Below, piece after piece: positions 38,167 to 47,650 of a stretch of 64,000 bases of DNA; position 1 is the first letter of the stretch, and each line of letters opens with the position of its first letter. The stretch is from Anaerolineae bacterium. GTDB lineage: Bacteria > Chloroflexota > Anaerolineae > Anaerolineales > Anaerolineaceae. The translations under genes and the position numbers were made by a program. Location: positions 62,001-126,000 of the forward strand of contig JABLXK010000003.1 of the NCBI GenBank assembly GCA_013178095.1, given 5' to 3'. The notes beneath the pieces were generated by a model, which saw only the letters and a list, made by a program, of their open reading frames with translations, was not told the origin of the DNA and ran no database searches.

Positions 38167-38958
38167 ATGTCTCACATAGGAAAACAGGTACGCTTAAAAA
38201 GAATGTTGAACCCGAAAAGCAATAATGCAATCGTGGTTGCGATGGATCATGCGGCTGTGCTCGGGCCGATACCCGGCATTATCAACCCGGTTGAAACCGT
38301 TAAAACGCTGGCAAGCCACCATCCGGACACGTTTTTCATGCCCAACGGCGTGATCAAGCAGACTTATACCCATTTCGTAGAAAACGATATTCCGTTCATG
38401 GTTTCAATTGACACCTGCGTTGAAATGGGACCGGAACCGGATTATTTCATGCTGTCTGACAGCGTTATGCACGCAGTCCAATTGGGTGCTTCCGGTGTTT
38501 CCATGCACGTAATGGTGGGCGCTAAAAAGACCAGCGACATGCTGAAAGGCCTGGCAAAGGTGGCGGAAGACTGCGATAATTTGGGCATGCCTTTGATGGC
38601 GATCATGTACCCATCCGGTTTCGACAACAACCATGATGTGAAACACGTCAAATGGGCGGCCCGCATCGGCGCTGAATTGGGCGCGGATATCGTTAAGACC
38701 TATTTCACTGGCTCCGTTGAAACCTTCAAAGAAGTTGTGGATTCCTGCCCCATCCCGGTGATGTTGTCAGGCGGCCAGTTAACGGACGACCCCAGAGATT
38801 TCCTGACGGTACTGAAAGCGGTGGTGGATGCCGGCGGGCGCGGCTGCGCGGTCGGACGCAATTTGTGGCAATACAAGGAACCTGTCAAGATGCTGGAAGC
38901 CATCAAATTAATCATGCACGAAAAAGCTTCAGTTGATCAGGCATTAAAAGCTCTCTAG
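38167..38958 (+). CDS. DhnA/LacD-like class I aldolase
   Basis: IVVAMDHAAVLGPIPG, GADIVKTYFTGS (Schiff-base Lys region), AVGRNLWQY; start 38167 with AGGAG RBS. Confidence 0.82.
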   Translation: MSHIGKQVRLKRMLNPKSNNAIVVAMDHAAVLGPIPGIINPVETVKTLASHHPDTFFMPNGVIKQTYTHFVENDIPFMVSIDTCVEMGPEPDYFMLSDSVMHAVQLGASGVSMHVMVGAKKTSDMLKGLAKVAEDCDNLGMPLMAIMYPSGFDNNHDVKHVKWAARIGAELGADIVKTYFTGSVETFKEVVDSCPIPVMLSGGQLTDDPRDFLTVLKAVVDAGGRGCAVGRNLWQYKEPVKMLEAIKLIMHEKASVDQALKAL

Positions 38959-38982
38959 CCGAAACGATTTGCCCAGAAGATC

Positions 38983-39468
38983 ATGGAAGACCAATTTGTG
39001 ATTTCTCAGGTAATTCGAGCGGATACTGTTGATCTGTATCTGAAAGGGATCAGGGATAAACGGCATCTCCTGGACACATTGATTGAAAAATTCTATGCTG
39101 CTGGCGTGATTGAATCTCGTGAGGAATTTTTAAAGGCGATCTACGAACGTGAGGCATTAGGCCCTACCTACATGGACAACTTCATCGCTATTCCCCATGG
39201 GAAGAGTAAAACCGTAAAGACCCCTGCTGTCGCTTTTGGACGCTGCGAAGAAGGGGTCTATTATGATACCCAATTGGGCGGCGGAATTGTTAAATTGGTT
39301 TTTATGCTGGCGATCCCCGGGGAAATGAGCGCGGAGCAATACATCCGTGTACTCTCCCGTCTGGCGAGATTGTTGATCTATGAAGATTTCATCCATGATC
39401 TACATCAGGCGCAGTCTTACGCGGATGTACTGGCTGCGATCAAAGAAGGTGAAAAGAAATTATCCTGA
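38983..39468 (+). CDS. PTS fructose/mannitol-type EIIA
   Basis: MDNFIAIPHGKSKTVKTPAVAFGR with phospho-His. Confidence 0.9.
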   Translation: MEDQFVISQVIRADTVDLYLKGIRDKRHLLDTLIEKFYAAGVIESREEFLKAIYEREALGPTYMDNFIAIPHGKSKTVKTPAVAFGRCEEGVYYDTQLGGGIVKLVFMLAIPGEMSAEQYIRVLSRLARLLIYEDFIHDLHQAQSYADVLAAIKEGEKKLS

Positions 39469-39514
39469 AACTACAGGGTTGATTGATTTATCTTTCTAAA
39501 CAGGAGTTGATCTT

Positions 39515-39826
39515 ATGAAAATAGTAGCAGTAACATCTTGCGCGACTGGAATTGCCCATTCCTATATGGCAGCCGAAGCGTTAAAAAAAGCTGTCAAGGA
39601 TACCGGGGATGAAATCAAAGTAGAAATCCAGGGCGCCATGGGCATCGAAAACCGCCTTACTGAAGAAGAAATTGCTGAGGCGGACCTGGTGATCTGGGCG
39701 GTAGACGTGGGTGTACGCGAGAAAGACCGCTTCCAAAATAAGAACGTCATCCAGTTTGGCCCGTACGAGACGATCTGGGACGCAAAGAAAACTATCATAG
39801 AAGCCAAGCAGAAAGCAGGCTTATAG
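39515..39826 (+). CDS. PTS fructose-type EIIB
   Basis: MKIVAVTSCATGIAHSYMAAEAL with phospho-Cys. Confidence 0.93.
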   Translation: MKIVAVTSCATGIAHSYMAAEALKKAVKDTGDEIKVEIQGAMGIENRLTEEEIAEADLVIWAVDVGVREKDRFQNKNVIQFGPYETIWDAKKTIIEAKQKAGL

Positions 39827-39924
39827 AAATTCAGCTTACGTGGATTCAAAAGAAAGGAGACAGACTGTTATCGAAAAATCTTGTTATCGGTTGTTTTAAT
39901 TCATTTTGAAAAAGGAGAAATGAA

Positions 39925-40962
39925 ATGGCAAATAAAGAGTCTTTCTTTGGTGATGTCCGGAAGCACCTGATGACCGGTGTTTCCTACATGATCCCGTTTG
40001 TCGTTCCTGGCGGTATCCTCATCGCGGTTGCCTTTGCGATGGGCGGTATCTATGTGTTCAATACTCCCGGTTTTGCAGCTGACATGTTCGGCTGGGGCAA
40101 GGTCGCTTTCGGCCTGATGGTGCCCGCGCTGGCTGGTTTCATTGCCTACTCAATCGCGGATCGCCCCGGTATCGCCCTGGGCTTCGTGGCTGGTATGCTG
40201 GCCAATAACCAGGGATCGGGCTTCCTGGGCGGCATGATCGGCGGTTTGTTCGCCGGTTACGTTGCCAAAGCCATCAAGCAGATCAAACTGCCCGCCTCGA
40301 TGGTATCCTTGATGCCCGTTCTGGTGATTCCTTTATTTGGCACCTTTATCGTTGGTTTGGGCATGACCTACGTTCTCGGCGGCCCGGTTACCTGGTTGAA
40401 TCAGGCCATGACCACTGCTCTGAACAATTTGAGCAGCGGCGGCAAGATCATCCTGGGCCTGGTGCAGGGCGCCATGCTGGCCTTCGATATGGGCGGCCCG
40501 GTTAACAAGGCAGCCTATGCGTTCGCGCTGGCTTCCGCGGATGCCAACAACTGGGGTCCGATGGCGGCTAACTTCGTCGCTTCCATGTGCCCGCCGGCCG
40601 GTATCGCCCTGGCTTTGGTCCTCTTCAAAGACAGATGGACCAAGGTCGAGCGTGAAGGCGTCAGCGGCTGCGTGATTGGCGGCCTGGCGATGATCACGGA
40701 ATTCGCCATCCCCTACGCTGCTGCGGATCCGCTGCACGTGCTGCCCGCGACCATGGTTGGCTCGGCTGTCGGCGCTGCGTTGTCGTATGTCTTCGATCTG
40801 ACCCTGACAGCTCCTCACGGCGGCCTGTTCGTGATCATGCTGGCCAACAAACCCCTGGTTTGGATGCTGGTCTTCGCGGTCGCGATCGTGGTCACCGCTG
40901 CCATGTTATTCGTTCTGAAACCAAAAGTCACGGAAAGCGAAGAAAAAGCTTTATCCCTGTAA
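39925..40962 (+). CDS. PTS fructose-type EIIC
   Basis: Multi-TM; GSGFLGGMIGGLFAGYV, FDMGGPVNKAAYAF, ITEFAIPYAAADP. Confidence 0.93.
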   Translation: MANKESFFGDVRKHLMTGVSYMIPFVVPGGILIAVAFAMGGIYVFNTPGFAADMFGWGKVAFGLMVPALAGFIAYSIADRPGIALGFVAGMLANNQGSGFLGGMIGGLFAGYVAKAIKQIKLPASMVSLMPVLVIPLFGTFIVGLGMTYVLGGPVTWLNQAMTTALNNLSSGGKIILGLVQGAMLAFDMGGPVNKAAYAFALASADANNWGPMAANFVASMCPPAGIALALVLFKDRWTKVEREGVSGCVIGGLAMITEFAIPYAAADPLHVLPATMVGSAVGAALSYVFDLTLTAPHGGLFVIMLANKPLVWMLVFAVAIVVTAAMLFVLKPKVTESEEKALSL

Positions 40963-41000
40963 AACAGTCTGGTTAGTAGAATCCACGTAGTTTAAAAAGC

Positions 41001-41069
41001 AGGGCTAATTGCAAAGCGATGTGCAGTACCGGTGGTTCGATATGTACAAACATCCTCGCAATTAGCCCT
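41001..41069 (+). terminator. Long multi-helix hairpin downstream of EIIC gene (terminator or structured RNA)
   Basis: AGGGCTAATTGC ... GCAATTAGCCCT, inner GATGT/ACATC and GTAC/GTAC; followed by T-rich CATTTATTTTAT. Confidence 0.6.
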
Positions 41070-41126
41070 CATTTATTTTATATGAAAAACTAAAAATGTA
41101 GTGATGAGTATGAGGAGACATGAATC

Positions 41127-42047
41127 ATGACACAAGTGAATGAGGTGATGGGAAAACTGCCTTTTCCCCCCGGTCAATTGAAACCCAAACATATCCGCAA
41201 AGAAGAATACATCGATAGCATTTACCCACCAGCATCCCCAGCCCTGAGCGACTTGACCCGCTTCATTGTCAGCACGGACAAGATGTTCGTGGGCACCTAC
41301 CAATTAGGCCCCGGCGGATCGTTCAATCCACCTGACCTGCATCCCGGCGATGAGACTTATTACATCCTGAACGGTACGCTGACCCAGCAAAACGCGATCA
41401 ACGGCCAGGTCATCCGCGCTTACGAAGGCGAATCCATCTGGATGCCGCGTGAAGCCTGGCACAAGGCTTTCAATTTCGAAGGTCAAATCCTGCGCATCCT
41501 GTTCTTTATTGCTCCCAAAGCCTGGGACGAAAAAATCCCGCCGGATGATTATCCGGATGGCGACGATATCAAGGCCTACAAGGGCAAAAACAACGGAAAG
41601 TACGCCGTGCTGCCTTCGTTGGACAAGCCATACAAAATCGGTACGACTGACGATATCGGCCGCTGGCCGGTTCCCGGTCCGGAGGGCAGAAAAGATCCGA
41701 TGCTTTTCTACCGCATCCGCGAAGAGGACAAGCTGCTGAATATTTACGGGCATGACGATACCATGCTGATTAAGTTCTTTGTTTCCAACGACATCATGCA
41801 CATGGGTGAATTCATCCTGCCTGCCGGCGGTAAAGGTCCCAGGCTCTCCCCGGTGGACAGCCATAAAGGCGACTGCGCTCTGTTTGTGGTCGACGGACCG
41901 GTGACGGTTTACCTGCCTGAAACGCAGGAAGCTTTCATTGTGAATGAGGAAGATACCATGTTCATACCGGAGGGTGTTGCCTACCGCTTGATGAATTTCA
42001 CTGCCAAGCCGATCAAAGCTATTTTCATGATCGCACCGGATTTATAG
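41127..42047 (+). CDS. Bicupin-type cupin domain protein
   Basis: Two cupin-like halves: DLHPGDETYYILNGTL...AWHKAFNF and DSHKGDCALFVVDGPV...MFIPEGVAYRLMNF. Confidence 0.75.
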   Translation: MTQVNEVMGKLPFPPGQLKPKHIRKEEYIDSIYPPASPALSDLTRFIVSTDKMFVGTYQLGPGGSFNPPDLHPGDETYYILNGTLTQQNAINGQVIRAYEGESIWMPREAWHKAFNFEGQILRILFFIAPKAWDEKIPPDDYPDGDDIKAYKGKNNGKYAVLPSLDKPYKIGTTDDIGRWPVPGPEGRKDPMLFYRIREEDKLLNIYGHDDTMLIKFFVSNDIMHMGEFILPAGGKGPRLSPVDSHKGDCALFVVDGPVTVYLPETQEAFIVNEEDTMFIPEGVAYRLMNFTAKPIKAIFMIAPDL

Positions 42048-42202
42048 AACGGCGGTTGTTCACAGGTACAATAATCTGCAACCATGCAAGATACACACTG
42101 CGAAGGGTGAGATCCCGGCAGGTTGGAACAATCCCGGGATTTCAACCCTCGCTTAAAACCAAAACCGATCGGAAAAGCATTTTGATTACAGGAATTTGAC
42201 GA

Positions 42203-42736
42203 ATGAAAGATAAAAAAGGTGTTTTGCTGCAGTGCCCTTATGATGGCGGATTTGTCCAACCGAAAATCTGTTTTTCCTGCGGAAATCCGGCAGGCGAAAA
42301 AAGGTGGCAGGTCACTTCGACCAACCGCTTGAAGAACCGCAAATTCATGATCCATTTTCCCATTTGCGATGACTGCGCCGATGCGAAAAACCAATATATC
42401 AACATTGTCCCCATAAACATTATTGCCTTTTTCGTAGTCCTTCTTTCCATTTTCTCAATTCTGAATCCCTCAACGACAATTCCGGTTGTCCTTTTTTATG
42501 CAGGCGGCGCGATTTGGATCGCGGGCGTGTTGGCATACGTCTTTTGGATGAACCGCAAAGCGAAAATTCAGAACAGCGAGGAAGTTAAAACTCGTGTTGA
42601 TGACCTGCAACACGCGGTGGTATTTGAAAAAATCGTTTTGCCTCGCAAGCAGGCGAGCGGGGAAGTGCTCGTCCGTTTTCACAATCCGAAATTCGCCCGG
42701 GAATTCAAGAAATTGAATAAAGGCCGCGAAATTTAA
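42203..42736 (+). CDS. Hypothetical membrane protein with CxxC pairs
   Basis: CFSCGNPAG...CDDC plus two TM segments. Confidence 0.55.
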   Translation: MKDKKGVLLQCPYDGGFVQPKICFSCGNPAGEKRWQVTSTNRLKNRKFMIHFPICDDCADAKNQYINIVPINIIAFFVVLLSIFSILNPSTTIPVVLFYAGGAIWIAGVLAYVFWMNRKAKIQNSEEVKTRVDDLQHAVVFEKIVLPRKQASGEVLVRFHNPKFAREFKKLNKGREI

Positions 42737-42857
42737 TAAATGGTATTCCTATCAGGAATATCTGGAACAGATATGTAAAGAACAACCAAATCCATATCTC
42801 TTGGTATGATGAAATCAGGACCTATAAATTCAGATCGACAACACAAATCTGAATTAT

Positions 42858-43838
42858 TTATTTTTGAATCTTATTCCTACCGCTATTTTTTGCCAAATAT
42901 AGGTTTTGATCCGCGATTTCAATCAAGTTGTCGCTATTTCCACCTATATATTCAGCAACTCCACCACTGATCGTCAACTTAAGAGAAAGAGAAAAATCGA
43001 ATCCGGCTACGCCGGCGCGAATCCTCTCGGCGACATTGACTGCTTCCTTGGCAGGACAATCCGGCAGGATGACCAGGAATTCTTCTCCGCCGTAACGCCC
43101 GACGATATCAATCTCCCGCACAGTTTTTCTGAGCAGGTCCGCCACCTGGACGAGCACCTGATCCCCCACCTGGTGGCCGTGCGTATCATTCACCTGCTTG
43201 AAATGGTCCAGATCCAGCATCACCACCGACAGCGAGGTTTTCGTGCGGTTCCGGCGTTTGATCTCAAAATCCAGTTTTTCCATCAATGCACGACGATTAT
43301 ACAGATCCGTGAGGTAATCGCGCCTGCTCATTTCTTCCAAACGGCGGTTTTTCGCTTCCAGTAATTCTTCCATGCGTTTCTGTTCGGAAACGTCGAAGAC
43401 GATACCCGAAACCAACTCCGGTTTGCCGTTTTTGTCGCGTTTGGTCACTTTCCCGCGATCATAAAACCAAAGCCAATGGGCATTCCTGGTTTTGATGCGA
43501 TAAGTGGTTTCATAGGCTGGGGTTTCGCCATATAGATGCCGGCGCATGTTATCCATCACGCGCTCATAATCATCACGATGAATTTTTTCGGTGAAAAATT
43601 CAAAACCTACTTCAGAGGGAATTTCGTCTTTTGAATACCCCAAGGCCAACACTTTAGCGTCGTTAAACACGACCCGGTTGCTTTTCACGTACCAATGCCA
43701 GTTGCCCAAATTGCCAACCCAGGGAAACTGCAGCAATTCATGATTTTCTTTTTCTTTTTTAATAGTTTCGAGGAGAACTTCCAATTCATTGAGTTTGTCG
43801 ATCAGCTCCTGCCTGGAAAGCCCGTCCAGTCTGGCCAT
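42858..43838 (-). CDS. PAS-GGDEF diguanylate cyclase
   Basis: PAS-like region; REIDIVGRYGGEEFLVILPD with I-site and active site. Confidence 0.92.
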   Translation of the reverse strand: MARLDGLSRQELIDKLNELEVLLETIKKEKENHELLQFPWVGNLGNWHWYVKSNRVVFNDAKVLALGYSKDEIPSEVGFEFFTEKIHRDDYERVMDNMRRHLYGETPAYETTYRIKTRNAHWLWFYDRGKVTKRDKNGKPELVSGIVFDVSEQKRMEELLEAKNRRLEEMSRRDYLTDLYNRRALMEKLDFEIKRRNRTKTSLSVVMLDLDHFKQVNDTHGHQVGDQVLVQVADLLRKTVREIDIVGRYGGEEFLVILPDCPAKEAVNVAERIRAGVAGFDFSLSLKLTISGGVAEYIGGNSDNLIEIADQNLYLAKNSGRNKIQK

Positions 43839-44053
43839 ACGCCCTCGTTTCTTTTATTTGTTTTTTCCCTTTCCTCCATTTTAGATAAGAATCCTTTGAT
43901 TTTCAATACATAGGCAGGCAGGATGTATGCTTTAGACAAGCATTTTTTATTTTCCACTTCGCGATCATATCGTCGAATAATCGAGATGGTGAGATTGATA
44001 TAAACGAAAGCAGAAAACCAACTATAAAAGACTCCCCGCAGGGAGCTCTTGTG

Positions 44054-44896
44054 CTATCGTTCGAATTCCACTTGCCAGTCCGGGCCGAAATCCACCCGGT
44101 ATTGCCGGCAGAAGCTGCCCTGGTTGACCGCCAGTCCGATGTGCATCAATTCGTTGTTGTAGATGATCGGCTCACCTTTCTGCGCGTAGCCGAAAGACTG
44201 GTGAAAAAGAACTTTCTGATCGAAGATTACCTTGCCCGTATGGCGGATGACCGTGCGCAGGTGATCGCCGTAATTGAAGCCTGCCTGCGCGAACAGTTCG
44301 CGCGGGATGTTGGTCCACAAGTTGCCGAAATTGGGATCGTTGATCTCGAAGATGCCCGCCACTTTGCCATCCGCCAGGGCCGGTTCGAGGATGGGAAAGG
44401 CCACAATTTCGCTGACCGGATATTCCGGACCGACCTGCTCATAGGTGATGATGCCGCTGGCCAGGCGCGCCGCGCAGTAACCAAACAAATCGCGCCCGTG
44501 GAACACGCTGACGCCTTCGGTGTTCTTCCCGCCCAGGCGGTTGACGCTTTGATCAATCTCGCGCACCTGGCGGATGCCGACCCACTGCTTGAGGTGGGTA
44601 AGCGAGCCGTTATCCGGACTGACCACGGTGTAACCATCGGCGGTCAGCGCCACGCAAGGCTTGCGCTCCGTGCCAACGCCCGGATCGACCACCGACACGA
44701 AGATGGTGCCGGCCGGCCAGAAGCGCATGGACTGGTATAAGCGATAGGACGCGCTCCAGATATCGTACTGGGGAATTTCGTGCGTGCCATCCATGATTTC
44801 CAGCTCGCGGTCCACGCTCTTGACCACGCCGTACATGGCGCATACTGCGCCTTCTTTGTATGTGAAATCGGTTTGAAAAACCAGGATTGGTTTCAT
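44054..44896 (-). CDS. SAM hydroxide adenosyltransferase / SAM hydrolase (DUF62 family)
   Basis: VFQTDFTYKEGAVCAMYGVV, FVSVVDPGVGTERKPC, VSPDNGSLTHL, FHGRDLFGYCAARL. Confidence 0.85.
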   Translation of the reverse strand: MKPILVFQTDFTYKEGAVCAMYGVVKSVDRELEIMDGTHEIPQYDIWSASYRLYQSMRFWPAGTIFVSVVDPGVGTERKPCVALTADGYTVVSPDNGSLTHLKQWVGIRQVREIDQSVNRLGGKNTEGVSVFHGRDLFGYCAARLASGIITYEQVGPEYPVSEIVAFPILEPALADGKVAGIFEINDPNFGNLWTNIPRELFAQAGFNYGDHLRTVIRHTGKVIFDQKVLFHQSFGYAQKGEPIIYNNELMHIGLAVNQGSFCRQYRVDFGPDWQVEFER

Positions 44897-44906
44897 AGAG
44901 GCACTC

Positions 44907-45746
44907 CTAAAGGAACGGATTGTAGAATCGGCTGTGATTGATGAAGGCGGATACCGCCAGCGACCCGGCGAAGATCAGGGCTGAGAGAATGAGGGCTACA
45001 TAATCGGCGCGGTTGAGCGCTTTGCAGGTATACCAAGTGCGGGTTTTACTCTTGCCAAAGCCGCGCAGGTCCATGGCGTTGCTAATCAACTCGATCCTGT
45101 CGAGCGAACTGAAGATCAGCGGAATGATGATCAACAGGGCGTTCTTGAAACGATCCATGAATTTGGCCTTGTGCGAAAGGTCGAGGCCGCGCGCCTGCTG
45201 CGCCTGGCTGATGTCGTGATATTCGCGCTGGATGTCCGGGAAGTAGCGCAGGGTGAGGGATACGGCAAAGGCGGCTTTGTAGTTGACGCGGATGCCGTTC
45301 AGCGAGGAGGCGAATTCACTGGGATTGGTGGTGAGCAGGAAGATCATGCCCAGCGGGATGACCGAGATGTATTTGAAGAACTTGGTGACCTGATAGAGCA
45401 CCTGTTCCCAGGTCAGGCTGATACTGCCCACCAGTTTGGTGATCACATGGCGCGTACCGTACAATTCCACGCCCATTTCCGGCGAGAAGAGGAAAGTGAT
45501 CACCAGGTTGGTCAGCACGAAGACCATCACGTAAAGCACCATGGTGCGAATCTGGGAATACTGCACGCGCGAGACGCGCAGGATGTAAACTGAAAATGCC
45601 ATGATCAACAAGATCACGCGGATATCATACGAGTACATGACCGCAAAGGAAAGGAACAGGAAACAGATCAGCTTGGTCAAACCGGAAAGCTGGTGGATGG
45701 GAGTGTCGACCGTATTGTATGAGAAAAGCTTCATCTTGGTGTTCAT
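44907..45746 (-). CDS. ecfT: ECF transporter transmembrane T component
   Basis: CbiQ/EcfT-type: QAQQARGLDLSHKAKF...IELISNAMDLRGFGKSKTRTWY. Confidence 0.9.
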   Translation of the reverse strand: MNTKMKLFSYNTVDTPIHQLSGLTKLICFLFLSFAVMYSYDIRVILLIMAFSVYILRVSRVQYSQIRTMVLYVMVFVLTNLVITFLFSPEMGVELYGTRHVITKLVGSISLTWEQVLYQVTKFFKYISVIPLGMIFLLTTNPSEFASSLNGIRVNYKAAFAVSLTLRYFPDIQREYHDISQAQQARGLDLSHKAKFMDRFKNALLIIIPLIFSSLDRIELISNAMDLRGFGKSKTRTWYTCKALNRADYVALILSALIFAGSLAVSAFINHSRFYNPFL

Positions 45747-47452
45747 CGGTTCTTCAATCTCCTCTCATAATCGATAAACCCTTGCACGAAGTGCGTGCCG
45801 TCGGGGATGCCGGCCAGCTCGGCCAGGTGGTACAGGGAAGTTTCCTTCAGATTAGCCTTCTCGATGACTTCCTGGTTGGTCAGGATAAAGGAAGCGGCGG
45901 TGTCGGCGATCATGCGCCCGCCGGAAAGCACAATGGCGCGCGGGGTGTATTCCAGCATCAGATGCATGTCGTGCGTAATCAGGATGATGGTCACGCCCAA
46001 ACGGTTCAGCTCCACCAGAAATTCCATGATATCGGTGTAATGGCGGTAATCCTGCCCGGCGGTGGGCTCGTCGAGGATGAGGATTTTGGGATCGAGCACC
46101 AGGATGGAAGCGATGGTCACGCGTTTCTTTTGCCCGTAGCTCAGTGCGGCGATAGGCCAATCGATGAAAGGCGCCAGCCCGCAGATCTTCAGCACCTTTT
46201 CAACGCGCGGTTTGATCTCCTCTTCAGAAACTCCCCTCAGGCGCAGCCCCAGGGCCACCTCGTCGTAGATCAGGGCTTTGGAGATCATTTGGTTGGGGTT
46301 CTGCATCACCAGGCCGATGATCTCGGCGCGTTCCTTGATAGTTTTGTCTTTGATGTCCTCGCCGCGATAGCGGATAACGCCTTTATCCACCTTTTCGAAT
46401 CCGCACAGCAGCTTGGAGAGGGTCGATTTTCCGGCGCCGTTCTTGCCAACCAGCGAGATCATCTCGCCTTCGTGCAGGTCAAAGTGGATGTCCTGCAGGA
46501 TGGGGCGGGCGCCATCGTAAGAAAAAGAGACCGCTTCCATTTGCAGTACGCAGGGATTTTCGCTGTGGGGCGTTTCGGGGGGAATGGCTTTAAACCAGGA
46601 TTTGACCGTACCTTTGGCGCTGCCGATTTCCAGCGTTTCGATGTAACCGGGGTGCATGTCACAGGTCACCTCAACGCCGGCGTATTTCAGGGCGGTGATG
46701 TAGAGCGGTTCGCGGATGCCGGTTTCGGTGAGAATATTCGAGCAGACCAGTTCGTGCGCGTCCATATCCGCCACGATGCGCCCGTCGTTCAGCACGATCA
46801 CGCGCGAGACTTCGCGATGCAGCACGTCTTCCAGGCGATGCTCGATGATGACGACTGTCTTATCGGAATCTTTGTGAATGTCGTCGATGATCTCGATGGC
46901 GGTCTTGCCGGTAGCGGGATCGAGGTTGGCGAGCGGTTCGTCGAACAACAGGATTTCGACGTTGTCGATCATCACGCCCGCCAGGGAGGTGCGCTGCTTC
47001 TGCCCGCCGGAGAGTTCAAATGGCGAAGAGTTCAGCAATTGATCCATTTCCACCATCTCGGCCACCTGTTTCACGCGCGATTGCATGGCATCGTGGGGCA
47101 CGTTGTCGTTTTCCAGCGCAAAGGCGATGTCCTCGCCGGCGGTTAAACCCACAAACTGGCCATCGGAATCCTGCAGGACGGTGCCGACAATTTTGGACAG
47201 CTCGAAGATGCTCTTTTCGCGGGTGTCCTGGCCTTTGATAGCCAGGCTGCCGCTGATTTCACCCTTATATGCAAAAGGGATCAATCCGTTGATGCAGTGG
47301 CCCAGCGTGCTCTTGCCGCTGCCGCTCGGCCCGACGATCAGGACCTTTTCGCCCTTGTAAATCGTCAGGTTGATATCGTGCAGGGTGGGCGCGGATTGGC
47401 TGTAATACTGGAATGAAAAATTCTTAAATTCAATAATGGCTTGTTTTTCCAT
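45743..47452 (-). CDS. ECF transporter double-ATPase A component
   Basis: Two NBDs: GPSGSGKSTL...LSGGQKQR and GKNGAGKSTL...LSYGQKKR. Confidence 0.92.
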   Translation of the reverse strand: MEKQAIIEFKNFSFQYYSQSAPTLHDINLTIYKGEKVLIVGPSGSGKSTLGHCINGLIPFAYKGEISGSLAIKGQDTREKSIFELSKIVGTVLQDSDGQFVGLTAGEDIAFALENDNVPHDAMQSRVKQVAEMVEMDQLLNSSPFELSGGQKQRTSLAGVMIDNVEILLFDEPLANLDPATGKTAIEIIDDIHKDSDKTVVIIEHRLEDVLHREVSRVIVLNDGRIVADMDAHELVCSNILTETGIREPLYITALKYAGVEVTCDMHPGYIETLEIGSAKGTVKSWFKAIPPETPHSENPCVLQMEAVSFSYDGARPILQDIHFDLHEGEMISLVGKNGAGKSTLSKLLCGFEKVDKGVIRYRGEDIKDKTIKERAEIIGLVMQNPNQMISKALIYDEVALGLRLRGVSEEEIKPRVEKVLKICGLAPFIDWPIAALSYGQKKRVTIASILVLDPKILILDEPTAGQDYRHYTDIMEFLVELNRLGVTIILITHDMHLMLEYTPRAIVLSGGRMIADTAASFILTNQEVIEKANLKETSLYHLAELAGIPDGTHFVQGFIDYERRLKNR

Positions 47453-47589
47453 AGAACGGGCTGAGGCCTCACACAGCTTTGGGCGCCATCCTTTCGTTAA
47501 TCAATGCTTGACCTACTTTTACCATATTATGAGCGGATTGAGAAAGCCTTTCAGGGTTTGGCTGCCTGTACCTGAGGTGAAAAAAATAA

Positions 47590-47620
47590 TGCGGCTGTCA
47601 CTGATTTGGTGACAGCCGCA
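47590..47620 (-). terminator. Intrinsic terminator/attenuator between ECF S gene and A gene
   Basis: TGCGGCTGTCAC-N7-GTGACAGCCGCA; on minus strand followed by TTATTTTTTT. Confidence 0.75.
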
Positions 47621-47650
47621 ATTTTTCAACCAATTTTGCCAGCCTGCAGC

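Noticed and set aside
41030-41040. GGTTCGA resembling a tRNA T-loop
   Set aside because: No surrounding cloverleaf or acceptor stem; it lies in the loop of a long hairpin.
45719-47146. 475-aa plus-strand ORF
   Set aside because: Antisense to the double-ATPase ECF gene with full Walker/ABC motifs; low-complexity His/Asp-rich shadow translation.
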